In this document: positions 41,789-49,108 of the stretch, piece by piece
Numbering within the stretch: the stretch's first letter is position 1
How the letters are laid out: each line of letters starts with the position of its first letter
Assembly: GCF_003003795.1 (NCBI RefSeq)
Contig: NZ_PVWK01000118.1
Span: 1-49,108 of the forward strand
Origin: Stenomitos frigidus ULC18
GTDB lineage: Bacteria; Cyanobacteriota; Cyanobacteriia; Leptolyngbyales; Leptolyngbyaceae
Direction of reading: 5' to 3'
Length of the DNA: 49,108 nucleotides
Notes under the pieces: model-generated
Told to the model about the DNA's origin: nothing
Database searches by the model: none
What the model saw: the letters and a program-made list of their open reading frames with translations, nothing else
Made by a program: the position numbers and the translations under genes

Positions 41789-44038
41789 ATGCCCCATCCC
41801 CTTTACGTTGCGTTCGTCTGGCACCAGCATCAGCCCCTCTACAAAAGCCGAGTTGAACACAAAACGTTGCTGGCTGGGCAGTATCGCTTGCCGTGGGTTC
41901 GTTTACATGGCACAAAAGACTACCTTGACCTGGTGCTGCTGCTCGAACAGTACCCCAAGCTGCATCAAACGGTTAATTTAGTGCCGTCATTGATCCTACA
42001 AATTGAGGATTATGTCGCTGGCACTGCTTTTGATCCCTATCTAACAGCAGCGCTGTTGCCTACAGAGCAACTGCAACCAGAGCAAAAAGAGTTTGTCGTT
42101 GAGCATTTCTTTGACGGCAATCACCACACGCTCATTGATCCTCACGCCCGTTACGCCGAGCTTTATTACCAACGGCAAGATCAAGGACGAGCCTGGTGCC
42201 TGGAGAACTGGTCTTTACAAGACTTTAGCGATTTACTCGCATGGCACAATCTCGCCTGGATTGATCCGCTCTTTTGGGATGATCCAGAAATCGCTCGCTG
42301 GCTAGAGCAAGGTAAAGGGTTTACCTTGGCCGATCGCCAGCGTATTTATGCCAAACAACGAGAGATTCTCAGCCGCATTCTGCCGCAACATCGCCGAATG
42401 CAGGATAGCGGGCAGTTAGAAGTCATCACGTCGCCCTACACTCATCCCATCTTGCCGCTGCTAGCAGATACCGATGCTGGGCGGGTGGCAGTACCCAACA
42501 TGATATTGCCACAGCAGCGCTTTCAGTGGGCAGAAGATATACCACGTCACTTGCAGAAAGCCTGGGCAATGTATTTGGAGCGCTTCGGTCGATCGCCCCG
42601 TGGCTTGTGGCCTTCAGAACAATCCGTCAGTCCGGCGGTGCTCAACCCGATCGCCAAGGAAGGCTTTCAGTGGCTTTGTTCAGATGAAGCAGTGCTGGGC
42701 TGGAGTATCAAGCATTTCTTCCATCGGGATGGATCGGGCAATGTGTCTGAACCGCACCTGCTGTATCGCCCCTATCGCTTGGAGACAGCGGCTGGCGATC
42801 TGTCGATCGTCTTCCGCGATCACCGACTGTCGGATCTCATTGGCTTCACCTACGGCACGATGGAACCCAAACAGGCGGCCAGCGATTTAATCGGTCACAT
42901 GGAAGCGATCGCGCGTTCACTGAAAGCCCACCAAACAAGCGGCAGCACCGCTCTGGATGATCCCTGGCTAGTAACGATCGCACTGGATGGCGAAAACTGC
43001 TGGGAATACTACCCGCAAGATGGCATGCCGTTTTTGCGATCGCTCTATGAAACCCTCAGCCATACGTCCGACATTAAACTCGTGACAGTTTCCGAATTTT
43101 TGGACGAGTTCCCGCCCACTGAAACCATCCCTGCCGCCCAGCTGCACAGCGGCTCGTGGGTTGATGGCAACTTCACAACCTGGATTGGCGATCCGGCTAA
43201 AAATCGTGCCTGGAATCTACTCACAGAAGCGCGACAGGTTCTGGCGAACCATCCTGAAGCAACCGAAGAGGCTAACCCAGCTGTGTGGGAAGCGCTCTAC
43301 GCCGCTGAAGGTTCAGACTGGTTCTGGTGGTTTGGCGAAGGACACTCGTCGAACCAGGACGCCATTTTCGATCAACTGTTTCGAGAACATGTCGCGGCCA
43401 TCTATCAAGCGTTGAATGAACCAGTGCCTGACAGTGTGCATCGTCCCCTAGAAGCACACACAGGTAGTGGCGATCATGCGCCCCAAAGCTTCATCCATCC
43501 GTTTATTGACGGACGTGGCGATGAACAAGATTGGGACAAGGCAGGCCGGATTGAGATTGGCGGGGCACGAGGCACCATGCATCGCAGTAGTGCCATTCAG
43601 CGCCTTTGGTATGGGGTTGATCACCTGAACTTTTACCTGCGGCTGGACTTTAAGGCTGGCGCTAAACCGGGCACTGACTTCCCGCCAGAACTAAATCTAC
43701 TTTGGTTTTACCCAAACCAGACAATGCATAATAGCCCCGTACCGCTAGTGGAATTGCCTGACGAAGCACCACTCAACTATCTGTTCCATCACCATTTAGG
43801 CGTTAATTTGTTCACTAAGACGCTCTGGTTCCAAGAAGCCGAAGCAGACTGTCGTTGGCAATCACGCATGACGCGCGCTCAGATTGGTTTGGATACTTGT
43901 GTAGAGTTAGCTGTGCCTTGGGCCGATTTGCAAATTCAGCCCGACTGGTCGCTGCAATTAGCGCTGGTGCTATCAGATGGCGGGCGCTACCGCAGCTATT
44001 TGCCGGAAAATGCGTTGGTGCCGATCGGCGTTCCGTAA
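41789..44038 (+). CDS. Glycoside hydrolase family 57 protein
   Basis: A 749-aa GH57 enzyme acting on alpha-glucans (amylase, 4-alpha-glucanotransferase or branching type). GH57 motif 1 is HQHQP (12-16). The nucleophile Glu277 lies in GLWPSEQSVS, and Asp400 in ALDGENCWEYY is the acid/base. The C-terminal 200 residues form a beta-rich domain of the type seen in large cyanobacterial GH57 proteins. It probably works in glycogen metabolism in the cytoplasm; the exact reaction is not deducible. Confidence 0.9.
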   Translation: MPHPLYVAFVWHQHQPLYKSRVEHKTLLAGQYRLPWVRLHGTKDYLDLVLLLEQYPKLHQTVNLVPSLILQIEDYVAGTAFDPYLTAALLPTEQLQPEQKEFVVEHFFDGNHHTLIDPHARYAELYYQRQDQGRAWCLENWSLQDFSDLLAWHNLAWIDPLFWDDPEIARWLEQGKGFTLADRQRIYAKQREILSRILPQHRRMQDSGQLEVITSPYTHPILPLLADTDAGRVAVPNMILPQQRFQWAEDIPRHLQKAWAMYLERFGRSPRGLWPSEQSVSPAVLNPIAKEGFQWLCSDEAVLGWSIKHFFHRDGSGNVSEPHLLYRPYRLETAAGDLSIVFRDHRLSDLIGFTYGTMEPKQAASDLIGHMEAIARSLKAHQTSGSTALDDPWLVTIALDGENCWEYYPQDGMPFLRSLYETLSHTSDIKLVTVSEFLDEFPPTETIPAAQLHSGSWVDGNFTTWIGDPAKNRAWNLLTEARQVLANHPEATEEANPAVWEALYAAEGSDWFWWFGEGHSSNQDAIFDQLFREHVAAIYQALNEPVPDSVHRPLEAHTGSGDHAPQSFIHPFIDGRGDEQDWDKAGRIEIGGARGTMHRSSAIQRLWYGVDHLNFYLRLDFKAGAKPGTDFPPELNLLWFYPNQTMHNSPVPLVELPDEAPLNYLFHHHLGVNLFTKTLWFQEAEADCRWQSRMTRAQIGLDTCVELAVPWADLQIQPDWSLQLALVLSDGGRYRSYLPENALVPIGVP

Positions 44039-44315
44039 CGAAATTCAGGCATGCGAGGGAATGTTACTGTTCCGGTTAAAGCCTGTTGTATGAGGTAGTA
44101 GTAGGCCAGGCTCAGTAGGCAACTGTTTGCTTAAACACGATTGTGCGTAGTTTCGTAGAGTATTTCAGCGAAGTTCATTTAATCTTCACTCCTGCTTGGA
44201 TAATTCAGAATTAACAAATAAGAATTAGTAAAGGCACTGCTCGATCAACCCGGTTCGCGAACCATTCATTCATATTAGATTTACCCTCTTGCCCTGAACG
44301 GTGCTCCAGTTCCAA

Positions 44316-45608
44316 ATGCCGCAAACGATCGCGTACCTGATTAACCAATATCCTAAAGTCAGCCATAGTTTTATTCGGCGAGAAATTGCTGCTGTTGAAG
44401 CACATGGTCTGCAAGTCGAGCGGTTTTCCATCCGTTCCTGTAGCGCTGAGTTGATCGATCCAGCTGATCAGCAAGAGCTAAGCCGGACTCGATTCGTACT
44501 CGGTGTTGGGGGCATTGGCTTGCTGACGAGTTTGTTCCGGGTTGCCAGCACCCGTCCAGTTCGCTTTCTGCAAACGTTAGGGCTGACTCTAACGCTAAGC
44601 CGGGCAGCTGAGCGGGGGCTACTCCATCACCTCGCTTACTTAGCTGAAGCCTGTGTCCTCTTAGGCTGGTTTGATCAAGCTAACATTGCTCATGTTCACG
44701 CTCATTTTGGCACCAATTCCACGACTGTAGCGCTGCTCTGCAATGCGTTGGGTGGGCCACCTTACAGCTTTACGGTGCATGGGCCAGAAGAGTTTGACAA
44801 AGTTAAAGCCATCTCGCTAGTCCAAAAAGTCGCACGAGCTGCCTTCGTTGTCGCGATCAGTAACTTTGGGAGAAGCCAACTCTATCGCTGGTGCCCATTA
44901 ACAGACTGGTCAAAAATCCATCTTGTTCACTGTGGGGTGGATTCTGAGTTTCTTGCGTCCGCCCCCGCTCCTTTAGCTCCCGCTTCAGAGCCCAGTTTGG
45001 TTTGCGTTGGTCGTCTTTGCGCTGAAAAGGGGCAACTGCTGTTACTTGAAGCGGCCAGTCAGTTGATGCAGCAGGGCGTGGCCTTCAAACTGGTTCTCGT
45101 CGGGGATGGACCTTTACGGGGCGAACTCGAAATCTTAATCAAGCACCTGGCTTTGCACGATCGGGTAAAAATTACGGGCTGGGCTAGTGGCACCCAGGTA
45201 CGTCAGGCGATCCTGGCAGCTCGGGCACTCGTACTTCCTAGTTTTGCCGAAGGTTTACCAGTCGTGATCATGGAAGCACTGGCTCTGGGGCGTCCCGTCA
45301 TTAGCACCTATGTAGCTGGCATTCCAGAACTAATTGAGCCCGAAGCCTGTGGCTGGTTGGTTCCTCCTGGTTCTGTTGAAGATCTCGTCATCGCTATGCA
45401 AAAAGCACTTCAAACACCTGTCGAAAAACTAGAGGAAATGGGGAATATTGGTGCTGAACGGGTTGCAAGTTGTCATAGCGCAACGATCGAAGCCAGCAAA
45501 TTAGCGGCCCTGTTTCGGCTCAATATTGAACAATTACCGCAAGACCAAGCTGTTGAACCCTTAAAGCGTGTCAACCTTAGGCAAACGACCCCAGTCAGTC
45601 ACCCATAG
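44316..45608 (+). CDS. GT4 family glycosyltransferase (exopolysaccharide type)
   Basis: 430 aa from ATG 44316 (MPQTIAYLINQYPKVSHSFIRREI), a start typical of colanic-acid/EPS GT4 enzymes; the frame is open 15 bases further upstream. The GT-B C-terminal part shows VCVGRLCAEKGQLLLLEA, LVGDGPLRGEL and PSFAEGLPVVIMEALALGRPVIS (the EX7E nucleotide-sugar site). First gene of a three-gene polysaccharide cluster; the 44039-44315 gap holds nothing recognisable. Confidence 0.9.
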   Translation: MPQTIAYLINQYPKVSHSFIRREIAAVEAHGLQVERFSIRSCSAELIDPADQQELSRTRFVLGVGGIGLLTSLFRVASTRPVRFLQTLGLTLTLSRAAERGLLHHLAYLAEACVLLGWFDQANIAHVHAHFGTNSTTVALLCNALGGPPYSFTVHGPEEFDKVKAISLVQKVARAAFVVAISNFGRSQLYRWCPLTDWSKIHLVHCGVDSEFLASAPAPLAPASEPSLVCVGRLCAEKGQLLLLEAASQLMQQGVAFKLVLVGDGPLRGELEILIKHLALHDRVKITGWASGTQVRQAILAARALVLPSFAEGLPVVIMEALALGRPVISTYVAGIPELIEPEACGWLVPPGSVEDLVIAMQKALQTPVEKLEEMGNIGAERVASCHSATIEASKLAALFRLNIEQLPQDQAVEPLKRVNLRQTTPVSHP

Positions 45609-45642
45609 CCTCATGTCCGTTGAACCACAAGCATAGGTATTC

Positions 45643-47010
45643 ATGTCATCCACCAGTACTCCATCCGTTAAGAAGCTAGCCATTCGAGGTGCAGTTTGGA
45701 CGATCTTCGGCTATGGAAGCAGTCAAATTTTGCGTTTCGGTAGCAACCTTATACTTACACGGCTACTCTTTCCCGAACTGTTTGGCTTGATGGCGTTGGT
45801 CGGTATCCTGATTGCCGGGTTACACTTGTTCTCTGATTTGGGCCTGAACGCTAGCATCATTCAAAGTAAGCGTGGAGACGATCCGACTTTTCTCAACACA
45901 GCCTGGACGTTACAGGTTCTGCGGGGAGTAGTCCTATGGTTATGTTGTCTCGGTATTGCTTATCCGTCTGCCCAGTTTTACCATGAGCCACGGCTCTTAT
46001 GGCTGATCCCTTTAGTCGGAGTCAGTACCTTAATTGGGGGCTTTGGTTCAACGGCTCTCTCAACGCTGAATCGCCACTTAGCCCTGAAGTACATTACTTT
46101 GTTTGAGTTGGGTGGGCAGCTAATAGCGCTGATCGTGACATTAGTTTGGGCTTGGCTCAGTCCATCAGTGCTATCACTGATTGCTGGCGGTCTGGTTGCA
46201 TCAGTAATTCAGACAATTCTGAGCCATCGGCTCAATGGGGAAATACGTAACCGTTTTACCTGGGACCCTAGTGCGGTCAAAGAATTGCTTTCGTTTGGTA
46301 AATGGATTTTTCTTTCTACAGCTATTTTTTTCCTATCGTCTTCGACTGATCGATTGATTCTTGGGAAACTTTTCACACTGCAACAACTGGGAGTTTATGG
46401 TATCGCCCTTACATTGGCCGAGGTTCCACGCTCTATCGTCTTCGCAGTGGCTACCAAGGTGATTTACCCCGCGTACTCAAAATTTGTTGATCTCCCCCGA
46501 TCAGAATTTCGTGCCAAGATTGTTGAGCACCGTCGACCCATGTTGATTGCATTAGCAGTCGCTAATGCCCTCATCGTCGGGTTAGGAGATTTAATCATCA
46601 GCTCTTTGTATGACGATCGCTATACGGCAGCAAGCTGGATGTTTCCGATGCTAGCCATAGGGATGTGGCCTTTGGTGTTGATCCAAACTATCGATCAAGG
46701 CTTGTGGGCACTGGGAAAACCAAACTACTGGACGTTTGGCTCGTTCCTAAGCTTCCTCTGCTATGCCATTGGTATTCCTTTTGGCTTTCACTCTCCCCTG
46801 CACGAAGTGGGGGCAGTTTTAGCGGTTGCTGTCAGCAATGTTCCCATTTGGGTTGTAGTGATGTATGGGCTTTGGCGCGAAAAGCTCCTGGCACTGCGAC
46901 AAGATCTATCGATGACAGCCTTATTTTTAGCTCTTTTAGGCTTAGTGATTGCGATTCGTATTAGCATAGGCTCTGGTTCACCGTTTGGTAGCTTTGGTGC
47001 TGGCGCTTGA
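45643..47010 (+). CDS. Wzx-like lipopolysaccharide/exopolysaccharide flippase
   Basis: A 455-aa protein with about 12-14 membrane spans, of the MOP/polysaccharide-export type. The opening GAVWTIFGYGSSQILRFGSNLI and the ASIIQSKRGDDPTFLNTAWT loop resemble Wzx-C/AmsL-like translocases. It would move lipid-linked oligosaccharide across the plasma membrane. It sits between two glycosyltransferase genes, 34 bases after the first. Confidence 0.88.
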   Translation: MSSTSTPSVKKLAIRGAVWTIFGYGSSQILRFGSNLILTRLLFPELFGLMALVGILIAGLHLFSDLGLNASIIQSKRGDDPTFLNTAWTLQVLRGVVLWLCCLGIAYPSAQFYHEPRLLWLIPLVGVSTLIGGFGSTALSTLNRHLALKYITLFELGGQLIALIVTLVWAWLSPSVLSLIAGGLVASVIQTILSHRLNGEIRNRFTWDPSAVKELLSFGKWIFLSTAIFFLSSSTDRLILGKLFTLQQLGVYGIALTLAEVPRSIVFAVATKVIYPAYSKFVDLPRSEFRAKIVEHRRPMLIALAVANALIVGLGDLIISSLYDDRYTAASWMFPMLAIGMWPLVLIQTIDQGLWALGKPNYWTFGSFLSFLCYAIGIPFGFHSPLHEVGAVLAVAVSNVPIWVVVMYGLWREKLLALRQDLSMTALFLALLGLVIAIRISIGSGSPFGSFGAGA

Positions 47011-47086
47011 TCACGGATACTTGAGCGATCGTCGCTTTCAAAAAAATCAATTTGAAAAAATTTCGATTTAAACCCCTGTCAAGCAT

Positions 47087-48391
47087 ATGCAAGAACGTCC
47101 ATTTAACTACAGAAGCACTGCGCCTGTATCTCCACAAAAGCGTAACAGTGATGAACTTTCTGTCGGCTATTTTACCCCAGGCTGGCCAACCGAAACGTTT
47201 GCCAATGGGATTATCACCTACGTCGCAGCGATCTCCAAAGGCATGCGTGAACTCGGCCACCAGCCACACGTCCTGACCTATCACCTGGAACACTCGGCTA
47301 CAAGCGATAGTCCGAACGTGCTTGAACTATCGTCCCGTCGTCGCCCAAGTGATATCATAGGCCGTTTGAGTGATACTGTCGTCGCACGCATAGACCGAGA
47401 AAGGGTTTTCAGGGATTGTTTTGTTCGTGGGGTATGTAGGGGCATTGAAACCTTAACGGCTGGTCCAGGCTTGGATTTGCTCGAAATTGAAGAAAGCTTT
47501 GGCTTGGCTGAAGTTTTGCGCAATCGTCTGCCTATTCCAATCGTGATGCGCCTCCACGGTCCCTGGTTTCTCAATGGTAGGGAAGTAGAAGCGTCGCAAC
47601 AGGATAATTTCTTGCGCCGGGTGCGGGATGAGGGGACGGCGATCGCTAACGCATTTTCAATTACAGCCGATTCGCAGGATGTTTTGGAACAGACGCGTGA
47701 ATATTACAAACTCCCGCTGGAACAGGCAGTTGTGATTCCCTGTCCCATTGCTCCGACGCCACCAGAGCAGCGCTGGCAGGCTCAGTCCTGCGAGCCAAAT
47801 GTCATTGGCTTTATCGGTCGCTTTGATCGTCACAAAGGTGGTGATCTCATCATTGATGCCTTCGCTCAAGTGTTACAAGACTGTCCCAATACCCGACTCG
47901 TCTTTCTAGGGCCAGATCGTGGCTATACGGATGCAGCGGGTCGCACGTGGCAGCTTGAGGAATATGTGCGCGATCGCTTGCCTGGAGCGCTTGAAACAGG
48001 AACGGTTGAGCTGTTGGGGCAGCAACCACCCTCCGCGTTAACAGCATTGCGTCGGCGAGCTCAAATTACGGTAGTAGCCTCCCGTTACGATAATTTTCCC
48101 TACACGGCACTGGAGGCGTTGAGCCTAGGTTGCCCGATCGTGGCGGCACGTGCGGGGGGCATTCCCGAAATTATCACCGATGAAGTGACTGGACTACTGT
48201 TTCAAACGGGTGATGTAGACGATCTAGCAGTGCAGTTGCGCCACCTGCTGAAAGACCCAGAGTTAGCGGCTAAGCTTGGTCATCAAGCGGCTGAGTCCTG
48301 CGCTGCGCGGTTTTCACCAGTCGTAGTTGCCCAACAGTCGATAGACTTCTACAAGGAAACGTTAGCACGCTGGTCTCACAGCAAGGGTTGA
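47087..48391 (+). CDS. GT4 family glycosyltransferase
   Basis: A 434-aa GT-B enzyme. The N-terminal half shows VGYFTPGWPTETFANGIITY (acceptor-side Gly-rich turn); the C-terminal donor domain shows GFIGRFDRHKGGDLIIDAF, LVFLGPDRG, and SRYDNFPYTALEALSLGCPIVA with the EX7E-like site. It probably adds sugars to the polysaccharide exported by the upstream flippase. Confidence 0.9.
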   Translation: MQERPFNYRSTAPVSPQKRNSDELSVGYFTPGWPTETFANGIITYVAAISKGMRELGHQPHVLTYHLEHSATSDSPNVLELSSRRRPSDIIGRLSDTVVARIDRERVFRDCFVRGVCRGIETLTAGPGLDLLEIEESFGLAEVLRNRLPIPIVMRLHGPWFLNGREVEASQQDNFLRRVRDEGTAIANAFSITADSQDVLEQTREYYKLPLEQAVVIPCPIAPTPPEQRWQAQSCEPNVIGFIGRFDRHKGGDLIIDAFAQVLQDCPNTRLVFLGPDRGYTDAAGRTWQLEEYVRDRLPGALETGTVELLGQQPPSALTALRRRAQITVVASRYDNFPYTALEALSLGCPIVAARAGGIPEIITDEVTGLLFQTGDVDDLAVQLRHLLKDPELAAKLGHQAAESCAARFSPVVVAQQSIDFYKETLARWSHSKG

Positions 48392-48899
48392 TGGACAATG
48401 CATCGACATTGGACGTTGACTCACGAATGCCCAGCCCTCTGACAATCGGTTGGAGCGCTAACCGCACTTCATCTTCTGCCCAGACCCCCCGACCTGATTG
48501 GGATCTGGGCTCGTAACCACGCTACAAAACCTGTCAATCTACAAAGCCTGCTAATTCAGCTTTGAAGTCTGTTTGTTGTTTAACAGTGGTGCTCTGTAGA
48601 ACAACAAGTGGGGTAGTACTTACAAGCCCTGGGAATCATGGAGAGTATCGCACAGATGTAAAGGAGACTCATAGTCACTATCCCTCTTTCATCATCCTAG
48701 TAGTCGTGGGCTTAAGTCCCCCCCTTTAGGATACCGTTGGCGAAACATTGCTTAACACCACAAGGACAATGTCACCGATGCTCATTGGCAACAAGGGGAG
48801 AGGCACCAGTGAAATCTGTAGAAAAACTGAACTGGTTGGACCTGGGTGCTGGGTTTAGCGAGCATGAATAAAAGAGCTTCAAAACGAGGAGCCATTGCC
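48392..48899. other. Intergenic region before the transposase remnants
   Basis: No gene. A stem GCCCAGA/TCTGGGC with an inner C/G-rich pairing lies at 48478-48510 and may end the polysaccharide operon transcript. The 48700-48899 part may be the leader and left end of the element whose transposase begins at 48900, but no terminal inverted repeat could be fixed. Confidence 0.45.
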
Positions 48900-48974
48900 A
48901 TGTCGCTTCAACCCCAATCGATCCCTCCAGTGCCTGAAGAAACCGCTCGTGTTGCTCATACCGTTTTAATATGA
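48900..48974 (+). pseudogene. N-terminal remnant of an IS1182-like transposase
   Basis: A 24-codon frame, MSLQPQSIPPVPEETARVAH and a few more residues, then TGA. The first 20 residues match the typical N-terminus of IS1182-family transposases (MSLQPQ-IPPVP-ETARVA). Homology appears to stop at about 48963, where the minus-strand transposase fragment begins, suggesting interruption by the second element. Confidence 0.6.
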
Positions 48975-49108
48975 AGCTGCGCCAAATAGGGCTTCGAGAA
49001 TGAAATTGTAGGCGGTCAACGACGCAATCGTTTCAGAGGAGATCGCATCGAGTTTTGAGGAGAGCAGTTGGCGCAGGTCCTCGAGAGTTGGACAGTTTTG
49101 CCAGGCGA
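48966..49108 (-). mobile_element. C-terminus of an IS630-like transposase, cut by the window edge
   Basis: The minus-strand frame from the window end reads AWQNCPTLEDLRQLLSSKL, continues through ASLTAYNFILEALF and ends in TAA at 48966 (46 residues). The pattern resembles the end of DDE_3/IS630-type transposases (WQ-x-C-x-T/N-L-E-x-L, then I-A-S-L-T-x-x-x-x-I-x-E-A-L). The rest lies beyond the window. Confidence 0.6.

Overview
The window is cyanobacterial chromosomal DNA, probably from a filamentous, Leptolyngbya/Oscillatoriales-like organism. The evidence is the very frequent HIP1-type octamer GCGATCGC and its GCGATCG core, a phylloquinone gene set with a MenA phytyltransferase, a P-II protein with the T-loop serine and a matching NtcA box, several protein families largely confined to cyanobacteria (DUF3370, DUF3386, DUF3891, TIGR03792, Rbp-type RRM protein, VKOR-thioredoxin fusion), Uma2 proteins, and abundant heptameric tandem repeats of the STRR type. 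The genus is inference. I saw no rRNA, tRNA or CRISPR array.

Layout. 1-6131: a cobalamin (B12) riboswitch followed by a tightly packed operon cobG - methyltransferase - cobH - cobI - Uma2 - cbiG(N)/cobJ fusion. 6442-8927: VKOR-thioredoxin oxidoreductase and a secreted DUF3370 protein. 9426-12548: DUF3891, GAF protein, a 42-bp perfect palindrome, glnB (minus strand, NtcA box upstream), a coiled-coil membrane protein and queF. 12675-15884 (minus): a DUF697-like GTPase with three small membrane/coiled-coil proteins. 16139-22474: a surface protein with DUF1565 and two SLH triads, ispH, rbp, TIGR03792, a phasin-like protein and a lipid kinase. 22516-28715: GT39-like membrane glycosyltransferase with TPRs coupled to a GNAT gene, dprA, and an RCK-channel-RCK protein with an atypical selectivity filter. 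28956-31163: a DCC/DUF393 protein and an orthocaspase homologue lacking the catalytic His.

31190-40469 holds seven phylloquinone (vitamin K1) genes: menB and menD (minus), a second Uma2 gene, menF (minus), then menA-menC-menE (plus), and the DHNA-CoA thioesterase (minus) overlapping the menE end. Together these lead from chorismate to the phytylated naphthoquinone; only the SHCHC synthase (menH) and the final reduction/methylation genes are not seen. 40692-44038: DUF3386, an Nfu-type Fe-S scaffold and a GH57 enzyme. 44316-48391: glycosyltransferase, flippase and glycosyltransferase, an exopolysaccharide-type cluster. The right edge (48900-49108) carries two transposase fragments, one apparently inserted into the other.

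The most unusual observation is that heptamer repeats of the kind seen between genes here also lie in frame inside essential-looking enzymes (cobI, menD, menE, the GT39-like protein, and a less clear case in menC). A 7-bp unit read through all three frames gives a 7-residue peptide period, and the inserts appear at termini or domain boundaries. Other points for a second look are the Tyr-for-His orthocaspase, the altered channel filter, the phylloquinone cluster, and a Uma2 gene wedged inside the B12-regulated operon.
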